From positions 62,001-126,000 of IMG/VR virus record IMGVR_UViG_3300025913_000021: a DNA stretch of 64,000 nucleotides; one strand, 5' to 3'. This stretch comes from a virus. Below the pieces are notes generated by a model, which was not told the origin of the DNA, did not search any database, and was given only the letters and a program-made list of their open reading frames with translations. Position 1 is the first letter of the stretch. Each line of letters begins with the position of its first letter. Positions 24,237 to 30,168 of this stretch are shown here, piece by piece. The position numbers were made by a program, and so were the translations under genes.

Positions 24237-24991
24237 TCATCGCTGGGGATATTCACTCCGACCCACGGCACCTGGCGTACCTGTACGAGGTCGCCGTGCA
24301 GACGCGCTGCGAGGCGATCGTGGTGGTCGGGGACTTCGGTTACGTCGAGCACTACGACCAAGGCGCTTTCCTGGCAGTCGCCGAGGAAGGATTCCGACTG
24401 ACCACGGAGCACGGGTGGCCGGTCGAATTGCTGTGGCTGGACGGGAACCACGAGAACCATCCGCTGCTGCACGAGAAGTACGGCCCCAACTCACCCATCC
24501 ACGAAGCCAGCGAAGAAGGCTTCTGGAAGATGCGAGAAGGCGTTCACTACATCCCACGGGCCACCCGCTGGAATTGGGCGGGCATCAGTTTCCTCGCCCT
24601 CGGTGGGGCGTACTCGATCGACAAGATGCACCTGTTGAAGTTGCAGCGTCAGGACGGTGGTGAACGGTGGTGGCCCACCGAGGAGATCACCGACGATGAC
24701 GTGGCGAAGTGCCTGTCGGATCGGTCCCCCGTGGACGTGATGCTCACGCACGATAAACCACGCGACGTACAAGTACCGTGGTCCCGCCGCGACATTCCGT
24801 TAGCACTGCCCAACCAGGACAAGATCCAACGGGTGGTGAATGCTCTGCACCCGAAGTTGCTGGTGCACGGGCACCTGCACATCCGCTACCAAAGCAAGGT
24901 AGACCGCACCATCGTGGAGGGATTGGGATGCAACCCGCACAAGGACTCCGACGACCCGGCGGATTCCTGGATAAGGCTGTCGCTCGTCTGA
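24188..24991 (+). CDS. calcineurin-like metallophosphoesterase
   Basis: 267 residues from GTG at 24188. Two-metal phosphoesterase motifs in order: GDIHSD (20-25), GDFGYVEH (48-55), DGNHEN (about 85-90), MLTHDKP (about 185) and HGHLHIRY (about 223). It hydrolyses phosphate esters; candidates are cyclic nucleotides, RNA or protein phosphate. Codon use is somewhat less GC-biased (several TTG codons, A- or T-ending codons) than in the neighbours, a hint of separate origin. It could cleave a defence second messenger, but nothing in the sequence proves that. Confidence 0.88.
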   Translation: MATRVPGPVLTDPTGLIIAGDIHSDPRHLAYLYEVAVQTRCEAIVVVGDFGYVEHYDQGAFLAVAEEGFRLTTEHGWPVELLWLDGNHENHPLLHEKYGPNSPIHEASEEGFWKMREGVHYIPRATRWNWAGISFLALGGAYSIDKMHLLKLQRQDGGERWWPTEEITDDDVAKCLSDRSPVDVMLTHDKPRDVQVPWSRRDIPLALPNQDKIQRVVNALHPKLLVHGHLHIRYQSKVDRTIVEGLGCNPHKDSDDPADSWIRLSLV

Positions 24992-25098
24992 CCCGCTGCC
25001 AGTGCGGCTGCGAGAAGGCCGAGCACGAGAACCGAGGCTCGTGCGCCACGTGCGGCCCGAAGCGCTGCCCTGAGTTCCGAGGAAGGTGGTTGCCATGA
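24928..25098 (+). CDS. small zinc-ribbon protein
   Basis: 56 residues. ATG at 24928 follows GGAGGGATTGGG, a fair ribosome-binding site, 64 nt inside the phosphoesterase gene. CQCGCEKAEHENRGSCATCG forms a compact Cys/His cluster. Overlaps the next gene by 4 nt. Confidence 0.62.
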   Translation: MQPAQGLRRPGGFLDKAVARLTRCQCGCEKAEHENRGSCATCGPKRCPEFRGRWLP

Positions 25099-25475
25099 CA
25101 CTGCCTGACAAGCTGCTCGGCCCCGAGGGCTACGACCCGATGTGGGACGACGTGCGCAAGGTCGGCGACACCGCGCTGTACTTCGACCGCCAGGGCCAGC
25201 CGATGACCCTGCGCCAGTGGGTGACCGGCATCGAAACGGACGAGTATCGCTTTCTCAAGCGCACCCGCGTGGGCGAGAGCATGATCGTCACCGCCTGGAA
25301 CGGCGTCAACGACGGCTGGCCCGACCCCGAGGCGCAGATCTTCGGCACGATCGAAATCCGTGGCCAGGGCGAGAACGTGACCTATCACGACGAGGAGACC
25401 GACAGCACCGAGGCTGCGGCCCTCGCCACCCATGATCGCCGGGTGGAGGAACTGAGGAAGGAACTGAACCCGTGA
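25095..25475 (+). CDS. hypothetical protein
   Basis: 126 residues. ATG at 25095 after GAGGAAGGTGG. An alpha-beta protein with a strand-rich middle (SMIVTAWNGVNDGWPDPEAQ) and an acidic C-terminus. Not recognised. Confidence 0.7.
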   Translation: MTLPDKLLGPEGYDPMWDDVRKVGDTALYFDRQGQPMTLRQWVTGIETDEYRFLKRTRVGESMIVTAWNGVNDGWPDPEAQIFGTIEIRGQGENVTYHDEETDSTEAAALATHDRRVEELRKELNP

Positions 25476-25795
25476 ACGACGCGACCGAACATCCGAACTG
25501 GACCCCGCAGGACGACACCACCGCCTGCCCGTACTGCGGCAAGCCCAACAACGCCTGGTCGTCCACCGACGGCGCGGCCGTGGAGCGTCCGCAGGCTGGT
25601 TCGCTGAGCCTGTGCTTCATGTGCGGCGGGCTGTGCGTCTACGAGGAGACCGACGGCAAGCTCTCGCTGCGCAAGACCACCGCCGAGGAGGCGAAGGCAT
25701 GGGAGAGCGACCCGTTGGTCGTGCGCACCCGCAAGATCATCAGCTACACGGAGAGCCCGAACCTGGCTAGCAGCTTCCTGCTGATGGACCAGTGA
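25472..25795 (+). CDS. zinc-ribbon protein
   Basis: 107 residues. CPYCGKPNN and CFMCGGLCVYEE form a clear zinc ribbon at about residues 17-50, a layout common in phage proteins of unknown role. Confidence 0.72.
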   Translation: MNDATEHPNWTPQDDTTACPYCGKPNNAWSSTDGAAVERPQAGSLSLCFMCGGLCVYEETDGKLSLRKTTAEEAKAWESDPLVVRTRKIISYTESPNLASSFLLMDQ

Positions 25796-26070
25796 TCGAC
25801 CCGAACATCACGACGGCCGACGGCAAGCCGGTCGCCTTCCACGACTTCAAGCCCGAGCAGTTCCCGTTCCGCGTCCAGTTCATCGACAACGACACCGAGG
25901 AACTGCTGCACGAGGTCATCGTGCGCGGGATCAGCCACATGGAGGTCCCCGGCTTCGCACCGCGTCGGGTGCGGGTCGAGATCACCTACCCGAACGGGTT
26001 GCAGTACGTCGAGGGACCACCAGGATCGGGACTGAGCGAAATGCGCCAGGTCCCACCGCCGCGCCTGTGA
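25792..26070 (+). CDS. hypothetical protein
   Basis: 92 residues from GTG at 25792. All-beta in appearance (FRVQFIDNDTEELLHEVIVR, RRVRVEITYPNGLQYV). Not recognised. Confidence 0.68.
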   Translation: MIDPNITTADGKPVAFHDFKPEQFPFRVQFIDNDTEELLHEVIVRGISHMEVPGFAPRRVRVEITYPNGLQYVEGPPGSGLSEMRQVPPPRL

Positions 26071-26294
26071 GCTATCGCGACACCGAGTGCGATGCGTGCG
26101 GCAAGCCGTGGGACATCCACCTGATCATGGGCTGTGTGCACGAGCACTCCGGTCACGTGCGGTTCTGTCGAGAGCACCGCTCTCGGTTGGTCGCCACTGC
26201 CGATCAGTACCTGTGCTGCACCCCCTGCATCAACGATCACCCGTGCCGCACGCACGTCGTGCGCGTCATTGAAGATCGGTCCCAGGCCGCGTGA
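26067..26294 (+). CDS. Cys/His-rich zinc protein
   Basis: 75 residues from GTG at 26067. CDACGKPWDIH, VHEHSGHVRFC, CCTPC and CRTH give at least eight potential metal ligands, probably two sites. Last gene of the main plus-strand run before the sigma-factor promoter. Confidence 0.72.
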   Translation: MSYRDTECDACGKPWDIHLIMGCVHEHSGHVRFCREHRSRLVATADQYLCCTPCINDHPCRTHVVRVIEDRSQAA

Positions 26295-26297
26295 CCC

Positions 26298-26325
26298 TTG
26301 CGCTGTTCGGCTGCGCGTCTATATT
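26298..26325 (+). promoter_or_regulatory. leaderless-type promoter of the sigma-factor gene
   Basis: TTGCGC (26298-26303), 16-nt spacer, TATATT (26320-26325). Seven nt separate the -10 box from the ATG at 26333, so transcription would begin at or next to the start codon. No Shine-Dalgarno is seen before that ATG. TGTTCGG (26304-26310) lies in the spacer, where a repressor could act. Confidence 0.65.
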
Positions 26326-26332
26326 CCGTGTT

Positions 26333-27112
26333 ATGGCGGTGGGAAAGCATCAGCTAACGGACGGTGAACTCGACGAGCAGTGGGCCCTCCTCAAGGCCGG
26401 AGGACCACGCGCTTCGACCGCCAGGGACCGTCTCGTGCTGCACTGGCGTCCGTTCGTCTGCTCGATCGCCAACCACATCGGCACCCGACTCCCGGCCCAC
26501 GTGGACAACGAGGACCTGATCAGCTACGGGATGATCGGGCTCCTGGACGCCATCGAGAAGTTCGACCCCGGCCGTGGCCTCCGCTTCAAGACCTACGCCG
26601 GGAAACGGATCAGCGGCCAAATCTACGACGAGCTGCGCAAGCTCGACTGGGTTCCGCGCTCGGTGCACAGCCAGGTCAAGGAGGTCACCGAGACGGTGAT
26701 CGACCTGGAGCGCAGGCTCCAGCGTCCCGTCTCCGATGCCGAGGTGGCCAAGGCTGCCGGACTGAGCCGCGAACAGGTCGCTGACGCCCGCAGCGAGCAG
26801 TCCTACATCAGCGTCATGGCGCTGGACGCCCTGCTGGACAACAACGTCGGGGACGAGACCCTCTCGCTGGCCAGCCAGCTCTACGACCGCACGCAGTCAC
26901 CCGACCAGGACTTCGAGGTCGAGGGCATCAAGGCTCTGATCGCCGGGGCTATGGCCAACCTGGGTGAGCGCGAGGCGCTGGTGCTGGCGCTGTACTACAT
27001 CGAGGGGCTGACGCTCTCCGACATCGGTGGGCTGCTCGGCGTCACTGAGTCTCGCGTGTGCCAGATGCATACCCGCGCGATGGTCGCAGTCCGCGAACGT
27101 CTCGCCGCCTGA
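26333..27112 (+). CDS. WhiG/FliA-like RNA polymerase sigma factor
   Basis: 259 residues from ATG at 26333; an in-frame GTG at 26291 would lie upstream of the promoter and is rejected. Region 2: DLISYGMIGLLDAIEKFDP, FKTYAGKRISGQIYDELR and WVPRSV, the last typical of the FliA/WhiG group. Region 3: LERRLQRPVSDAEVAKAAGL. Region 4: LGEREALVLALYYIEGLTLS with a helix-turn-helix ending in RVCQMHTRAM. All three folded regions are present, so it should bind core polymerase and recognise FliA/WhiG-type promoters. It could direct phage late genes or redirect host genes (WhiG controls sporulation in Streptomyces). It has its own promoter and converges with a minus-strand gene whose end overlaps it by 71 nt. 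Confidence 0.92.
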   Translation: MAVGKHQLTDGELDEQWALLKAGGPRASTARDRLVLHWRPFVCSIANHIGTRLPAHVDNEDLISYGMIGLLDAIEKFDPGRGLRFKTYAGKRISGQIYDELRKLDWVPRSVHSQVKEVTETVIDLERRLQRPVSDAEVAKAAGLSREQVADARSEQSYISVMALDALLDNNVGDETLSLASQLYDRTQSPDQDFEVEGIKALIAGAMANLGEREALVLALYYIEGLTLSDIGGLLGVTESRVCQMHTRAMVAVRERLAA

Positions 27113-27236
27113 ACCGGATTTGGCTGCTCGTCCGTCCGCACTTCACGCACGCGGGCGGCATCGCGTGGTAGGCGTCCCAGGCGTGATCGCAAGGCACGAC
27201 GGTCTGCCAGAGCCGTCGCAGGGCGTGCTTGATCAC
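27042..27236 (-). CDS. small Zn-binding hypothetical protein
   Basis: 64 residues. GTG at 27236 overlaps the upstream stop by 4 nt (GTGA), the usual spacing in this genome. VPCDHAWDAYHAMPPACVKCG looks like a metal site. The last 71 nt are antisense to the 3' end of the sigma-factor gene, a tail-to-tail overlap that could affect both messages. Confidence 0.55.
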   Translation of the reverse strand: MIKHALRRLWQTVVPCDHAWDAYHAMPPACVKCGRTSSQIRFRRRDVRGLRPSRGYASGTRETQ

Positions 27237-27658
27237 TTCGCTTCGGGGCTGAGGTACTTCGCCAGGCGCGGATCCGGTGGCGGTAGCAGGCCGTGCTTCT
27301 TCTCGCAGTCGTAGGCGAAGTAGGAGTTGCGGAAATCGGCGATCAGATGCAAACCGACGGCCGTCGTATTCGGCGCGAGCGGGATCGTCCCCACGTCGTG
27401 ATAGAGGTTGCAGTTCGCCTGGTCCCCGTGCTGCACGGTGCTCTTGACCCGGGAAGCCTCGGTGGCGTTGCGGAACACGAGGATCGCCACGATCACCACC
27501 AGCACGAGGATCGCCCCGTCGCGGACCTGGCTGCGGATGCGCTCGCGGCGCACCCTGATCTGAGCCTCCTCGCGGGCCACCTTCGAGGAGACCAGCGCGG
27601 TCGCCTCCAGGCGTGCCTTCTCGGTGACCTGGGGCACTCCGATGTCGTCCGGGCTCAT
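27233..27658 (-). CDS. membrane-anchored hypothetical protein
   Basis: 141 residues. ATG at 27658 is preceded by AGAGGAGGTCGCC. A charged N-terminal helix (residues 10-48) precedes one transmembrane segment (about 49-65, DGAILVLVVIVAILVF); the C-terminal 70 residues, with two Cys, would be outside. Single-pass type with a large basic cytoplasmic part. Function unknown. It diverges from the plus-strand island. Confidence 0.72.
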   Translation of the reverse strand: MSPDDIGVPQVTEKARLEATALVSSKVAREEAQIRVRRERIRSQVRDGAILVLVVIVAILVFRNATEASRVKSTVQHGDQANCNLYHDVGTIPLAPNTTAVGLHLIADFRNSYFAYDCEKKHGLLPPPDPRLAKYLSPEAK

Positions 27659-27688
27659 GGCGACCTCCTCTGGTAGTCCCATCGGCCG

Positions 27689-27717
27689 TTGCCCCTTCGC
27701 GTCTGACGAGCTAATGT
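27689..27717 (+). promoter_or_regulatory. leaderless-type promoter
   Basis: TTGCCC (27689-27694), 17-nt spacer, TAATGT (27712-27717), then 7 nt to GTG at 27725. Same -10-to-start distance as at 26320 and 28375. TGTTCGG (27715-27721) overlaps the -10 box and start region. Confidence 0.65.
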
Positions 27718-27724
27718 TCGGCTT

Positions 27725-27935
27725 GTGATAAGTCGCTAACCTGAACCCCAGGTGGTGCCGCGCTGAATGCCGCCGCACCCACACGCATCAGTACCCGCAG
27801 GATCGCAACCGTATCGGTGAGCGCGCCTGGTGCTACGTGATCAGCGAGGAACCCGAGACCCCCGATGAGTGGTCGGCGTTCCGAGATCAGGTCTACCGAG
27901 TCGGCTGTCGAGGCCCGCGCGAGCGTGCAGCATGA
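27725..27935 (+). pseudogene. frame-interrupted small Cys protein gene (+1 shift at codon 5)
   Basis: The leaderless GTG at 27725 reads M-I-S-R then TAA (27737-27739). One base later, a frame open from 27741 to TGA at 27935 has strong coding character: NLNPRWCRAECRRTHTHQYP, then GERAWCYVISEEPETPDEW and QVYRVGC. It has no start of its own and its stop overlaps the next ATG by 4 nt, as real genes here do. Either a one-base insertion has broken the gene, or ribosomes shift +1 at CGC UAA C, or the base is a sequencing error. The intact product would be about 68 residues with a C/H cluster. Confidence 0.6.
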
Positions 27936-28231
27936 GCGAGCCGACCGAGGTCGAGAAGCTCCAGCGCGAGATCGACTCACTGCGCGACCAGCTCGCCGAC
28001 GCCAACGCCAGAGTGCAAACGCTGAGGTGGCAGAACCAAGCACTGGAATCGGTTCACCTCTCGCCCGAGCAGAAGGCACGCTCGCACCAGAACGCCGAGG
28101 TCTACTACTGGATCGCCAAGTGCCAGCGGCAGCGACGGGCGATCAACCACATCCAGCGCAAGGGTTGGTACCCACCGGAGTACGTGATCCGCGAGGAGGA
28201 GACTCCGTGGGAGCTGGATCAGACCGCGTAG
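27932..28231 (+). CDS. coiled-coil hypothetical protein
   Basis: 99 residues. A leucine-spaced helix covers residues 4-45 (EVEKLQREIDSLRDQLADAN), followed by SPEQKARSHQNAEVYYWIAK. It lacks a good ribosome-binding site, so it probably depends on translation of the interrupted gene before it, with which it shares ATGA. Role unknown. Confidence 0.72.
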   Translation: MSEPTEVEKLQREIDSLRDQLADANARVQTLRWQNQALESVHLSPEQKARSHQNAEVYYWIAKCQRQRRAINHIQRKGWYPPEYVIREEETPWELDQTA

Positions 28232-28305
28232 ATCGCCACGACCAGCAGGGACATGCCGAGCACGACTAGGACGACCCCGAGCTTCTGATCATGTCCGAGC
28301 GCCAT
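28219..28305 (-). CDS. candidate 28-residue membrane miniprotein
   Basis: MALGHDQKLGVVLVVLGMSL followed by LVVAIYAV: a short polar start and one hydrophobic helix. It is encoded opposite the gap 28232-28387 and overlaps the end of the plus gene by 13 nt. There is no clear Shine-Dalgarno or promoter, so this is only a candidate; apart from it and the promoter at 28352, nothing else is seen in this gap. Confidence 0.3.
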   Translation of the reverse strand: MALGHDQKLGVVLVVLGMSLLVVAIYAV

Positions 28306-28351
28306 CGGGCGAGCCGATCACGGATTCGGCCGCTCGTCCAATCGGAACGTC

Positions 28352-28380
28352 TTTCGGCTCAGCTCAAGGTCGCCTAGGTT
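28352..28380 (+). promoter_or_regulatory. leaderless-type promoter
   Basis: TTTCGG (28352-28357), 17-nt spacer, TAGGTT (28375-28380), then 7 nt (GTTCGGC) to ATG at 28388. TGTTCGG at 28380-28386 covers the predicted start of transcription. Confidence 0.6.
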
Positions 28381-28387
28381 GTTCGGC

Positions 28388-28774
28388 ATGCCCGCGCCCG
28401 AGGAGCCCGATCCGCTCGACGACATCAGCACTGCTGCGCTCAGGGCGGCGCTGGAGCGTCGGGGGTATGTCACCCTCACGGCGAAGTCCTACAAGGCCGC
28501 ACAGCGCCGCCAGGGGATCGCGCAGAGCCGCATGGCGTGGGCCGAACGAGAGGCCGAGAGCGCTCGGAGCTGGGCCTACGACTGCCTGGCCGAGGAGCGT
28601 CGTCTGCACGCCCGACTGAACGAGATCATCGCCCTGGCGACGCAGCACGGGATGACCACGGAGGATCTCGTCCGCTTCAACGAGCAGCTCGGACTTCGGG
28701 GCGCTCTGCCACCGACCACCGTCGTGCCCGAACTCCCAGGGGCCGTCACTCATCGCATCCCGGAGCAGCCGTGA
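28388..28774 (+). CDS. helical hypothetical protein
   Basis: 128 residues from ATG at 28388, chosen over TTG at 28379 because it fits the leaderless promoter. An acidic N-terminus, then a long Ala/Glu/Arg helix (about 30-85, RMAWAEREAESARSWAYDCL). Not recognised. It overlaps the next gene by 4 nt. Confidence 0.72.
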   Translation: MPAPEEPDPLDDISTAALRAALERRGYVTLTAKSYKAAQRRQGIAQSRMAWAEREAESARSWAYDCLAEERRLHARLNEIIALATQHGMTTEDLVRFNEQLGLRGALPPTTVVPELPGAVTHRIPEQP

Positions 28775-29028
28775 CCCTGCCACAGGACGACGCCGACCTG
28801 TCCCCGCAAGTGCTGCGGGAGTACGCGATCCAATGCCTGCGCCAGGCTGGGACCTTCTCGTACCTGCCGTACACCCCCGCAGCGCCGGTCGCGCAGCCGG
28901 GCTTCACTGCACCGCAGCCGCTCCCGACACCGGATGCGCGCCCGAGCGGCATCCTGTACGCGCTCCAGGGCCTGCTGGCCATGCAGATCGCGAACTCGAT
29001 CACGCACGTCATCGAGGAGCACCCATAG
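28771..29028 (+). CDS. hypothetical protein
   Basis: 85 residues from GTG at 28771. A helix (LSPQVLREYAIQCLRQAG), a Pro/Ala-rich linker and a C-terminal hydrophobic helix (GILYALQGLLAMQIANSI), ending VIEEHP. Last gene before the terminator; the Glu-Glu codons no longer serve a downstream gene. Confidence 0.7.
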   Translation: MTLPQDDADLSPQVLREYAIQCLRQAGTFSYLPYTPAAPVAQPGFTAPQPLPTPDARPSGILYALQGLLAMQIANSITHVIEEHP

Positions 29029-29030
29029 AT

Positions 29031-29063
29031 GAGCCCCTCCGCACGGGGGAAACGGAGGGGCTC
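29031..29063 (+). terminator. strong hairpin terminator
   Basis: GAGCCCCTCCG (29031-29041) pairs perfectly with CGGAGGGGCTC (29053-29063) across an 11-nt loop. No U-run follows. It sits directly after the last plus-strand gene and faces the minus-strand tRNA region, so it may stop transcription from both sides. Confidence 0.8.
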
Positions 29064-29090
29064 AACGATCAGTCTGCGCCCACCGAGAAA

Positions 29091-29215
29091 CGGACGCAAG
29101 TCCGAATATTGGGGCGACAGGTGCCGGTGTAACGAGCATGTGCTAGCAAGCTCGGCCTCCATGACTCGGCCAGGAGGAGTGCTTCCGGTTTAGAGCCGAC
29201 GTTTCACCTGTCGCC
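29091..29215. ncRNA. candidate cloverleaf-like structured RNA
   Basis: A hairpin CGGAC-GCAA-GTCCG (29091-29104) is followed by an 11-bp closing stem, GGCGACAGGTG (29113-29123) with CACCTGTCGCC (29205-29215). Inside it, in plus orientation, are GAGC/GCTC (29134-29137, 29150-29153), CCTCC/GGAGG (29156-29160, 29173-29177) and CGG/CCG around a 7-nt TTTAGAG loop (29086 shifted: 29186-29198). The three arms in a closing stem resemble a tRNA plan, but it fits no tRNA rules in either orientation. Strand and function are unknown. It fills the gap between the terminator and tRNA-Pro. Confidence 0.35.
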
Positions 29216-29238
29216 GCCCGAGAGCATACCGAACATCG

Positions 29239-29311
29239 TCCGGGTGGAGGGACTCGAACCCCCGATCCCTTGGTCCCAAACCAAGTGGCCTAGCCGCTGG
29301 CCTACACCCGG
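29239..29311 (-). tRNA. tRNA-Pro (anticodon UGG)
   Basis: 73 nt. A perfect 7-bp acceptor stem (CCGGGTG/CACCCGG), D stem GGCC/GGCC, anticodon arm CTTGG-TTTGGGA-CCAAG and a T arm with loop TTCGAGT. The 3' CCA is not encoded. It would decode CCA and other Pro codons, rare in GC-rich actinobacteria but possibly used by the phage. Confidence 0.93.
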
Positions 29312-29327
29312 GTGCGGGTTGCGATTG

Positions 29328-29400
29328 CAGGGGCGGTAGGACTCGAACCTACGGATGCCGGGTTTGGAAGCCGGTGCTCTTGCCGCTGAGCTACACCCCC
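29328..29400 (-). tRNA. tRNA-Trp (anticodon CCA)
   Basis: 73 nt. Anticodon loop TTCCAAA gives CCA at positions 34-36. D stem GCTC/GAGC, T arm GTAGG-TTCGAGT-CCTAC, and 3' end CGCCCCT-G as in bacterial tRNA-Trp. Imperfections: a G-U pair at the acceptor end and a C-C mismatch at 31-39, so its efficiency may be low. The 3' CCA is not encoded. Confidence 0.85.
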
Positions 29401-29404
29401 TTGG

Positions 29405-29431
29405 GAGCGCAGCCTCGCAGCGACTGCGCTC
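29405..29431 (-). terminator. hairpin between the HNH gene and tRNAs
   Basis: GAGCGCAG (29405-29412) and CTGCGCTC (29424-29431) form a perfect 8-bp stem with an 11-nt loop. It follows the HNH gene on the minus strand, so it could be a partial terminator or a processing site for the tRNA transcript. No U-run is present. Confidence 0.5.
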
Positions 29432-29464
29432 AGTAGAGCGGTCGCGGTCGCCAGCAGCGGAAGG

Positions 29465-29941
29465 TCATGACGGAGAGGCTAGCTGGTCGTCATCGAGGAC
29501 ATCAAGCGATTTCCGAACACCGCACTCGCATCCTGGAGCGAGGCACTGGCCTCGGTGATGGCGGGCCCGAGCATGTGGGCAGCCGCAGGGTTCCGGCATG
29601 GAAAGCAACGTCCGTCCGATTCCCTGCATCGGCTCGGCCTCGACGTGCCCATGTCGCTCGATGGCCAGGCCGGTGGTGCCTGCACCCTCTGGACTCAGCA
29701 GGAAGTAGAGGATCTCCTGGGCGCGCTGCTTCGGAATCTGGTAGCTGTCGTGCACGTAGTCGTGATGCCGACGGCACAGCGTGATCAGGTTCTCGGGCAC
29801 GTCGTGCGCATAGCCGCGCCGGTAGGTGATGTGGTGCACGTCGTAGGGCGGCTGGTTGGTCGCCCCGCACCACCGGCAGCGGTAGTTGTCCCGCTCGAAG
29901 ATCGCGAGCTTGAGCTTCTTCGGCAGGCCCGTGTAGGTCAC
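29465..29941 (-). CDS. HNH endonuclease
   Basis: 158 residues from GTG at 29941. A complete HNH core: CRWC (22-25), VHHITYRR (35-42, catalytic His), ENLITLC (50-56) and RRHH (57-60), so two CxxC-type structural pairs hold a zinc. A second Cys/His cluster follows (CGCPHARARHH, CLAPGCECG), which is unusual and may bind DNA. It could be a free-standing homing-type nuclease or a packaging helper; it is far from the likely terminase, and next to tRNA genes, which favours a mobile nuclease. Confidence 0.88.
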   Translation of the reverse strand: MTYTGLPKKLKLAIFERDNYRCRWCGATNQPPYDVHHITYRRGYAHDVPENLITLCRRHHDYVHDSYQIPKQRAQEILYFLLSPEGAGTTGLAIERHGHVEAEPMQGIGRTLLSMPEPCGCPHARARHHRGQCLAPGCECGVRKSLDVLDDDQLASPS

Positions 29942-30168
29942 GCCTCGGCCGCGTCCTCGTTCTCGTCCTCGACCTCGTGCTGCCCGACGAGCCACTTCTT
30001 GTTCGTGGCCAGGTGCAGCGAGATCGTGTGCTCGCCGGGCTGCTGAGCCGCACGGAAGAACTCGATCAACATGTCCTTGTTGACCTCGGCCCAGAACACC
30101 TCCTCGCCCTTCTCGTCGAACACGCGCAACGTCGGTAGGTCACCACTGCCTCGCGGGGTGTCACTCAT
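29938..30168 (-). CDS. small hypothetical protein
   Basis: 76 residues. ATG at 30168 is preceded by GGAGAAG. A small strand-rich domain (LRVFDEKGEEVFWAEVNK) with an acidic C-terminus. Overlaps the HNH gene by 4 nt. Function unknown. Confidence 0.7.
   Translation of the reverse strand: MSDTPRGSGDLPTLRVFDEKGEEVFWAEVNKDMLIEFFRAAQQPGEHTISLHLATNKKWLVGQHEVEDENEDAAEA

Noticed and set aside
26291-26333. Upstream GTG 26291 as start of the sigma-factor gene
   Set aside because: It would place the promoter inside the coding sequence, has no ribosome-binding site, and adds residues unlike the family N-terminus.
29113-29215. An amber-suppressor tRNA on the minus strand (CTCTAAA loop)
   Set aside because: The loop lies too close to the 5' end, a D arm is missing and no T arm can be drawn; kept only as a structured RNA candidate.
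29328-29400. Reading the second tRNA as tRNA-Gly(UCC)
   Set aside because: Counting from the D and anticodon stems puts CCA, not TCC, at positions 34-36, and the 3' half matches bacterial tRNA-Trp.
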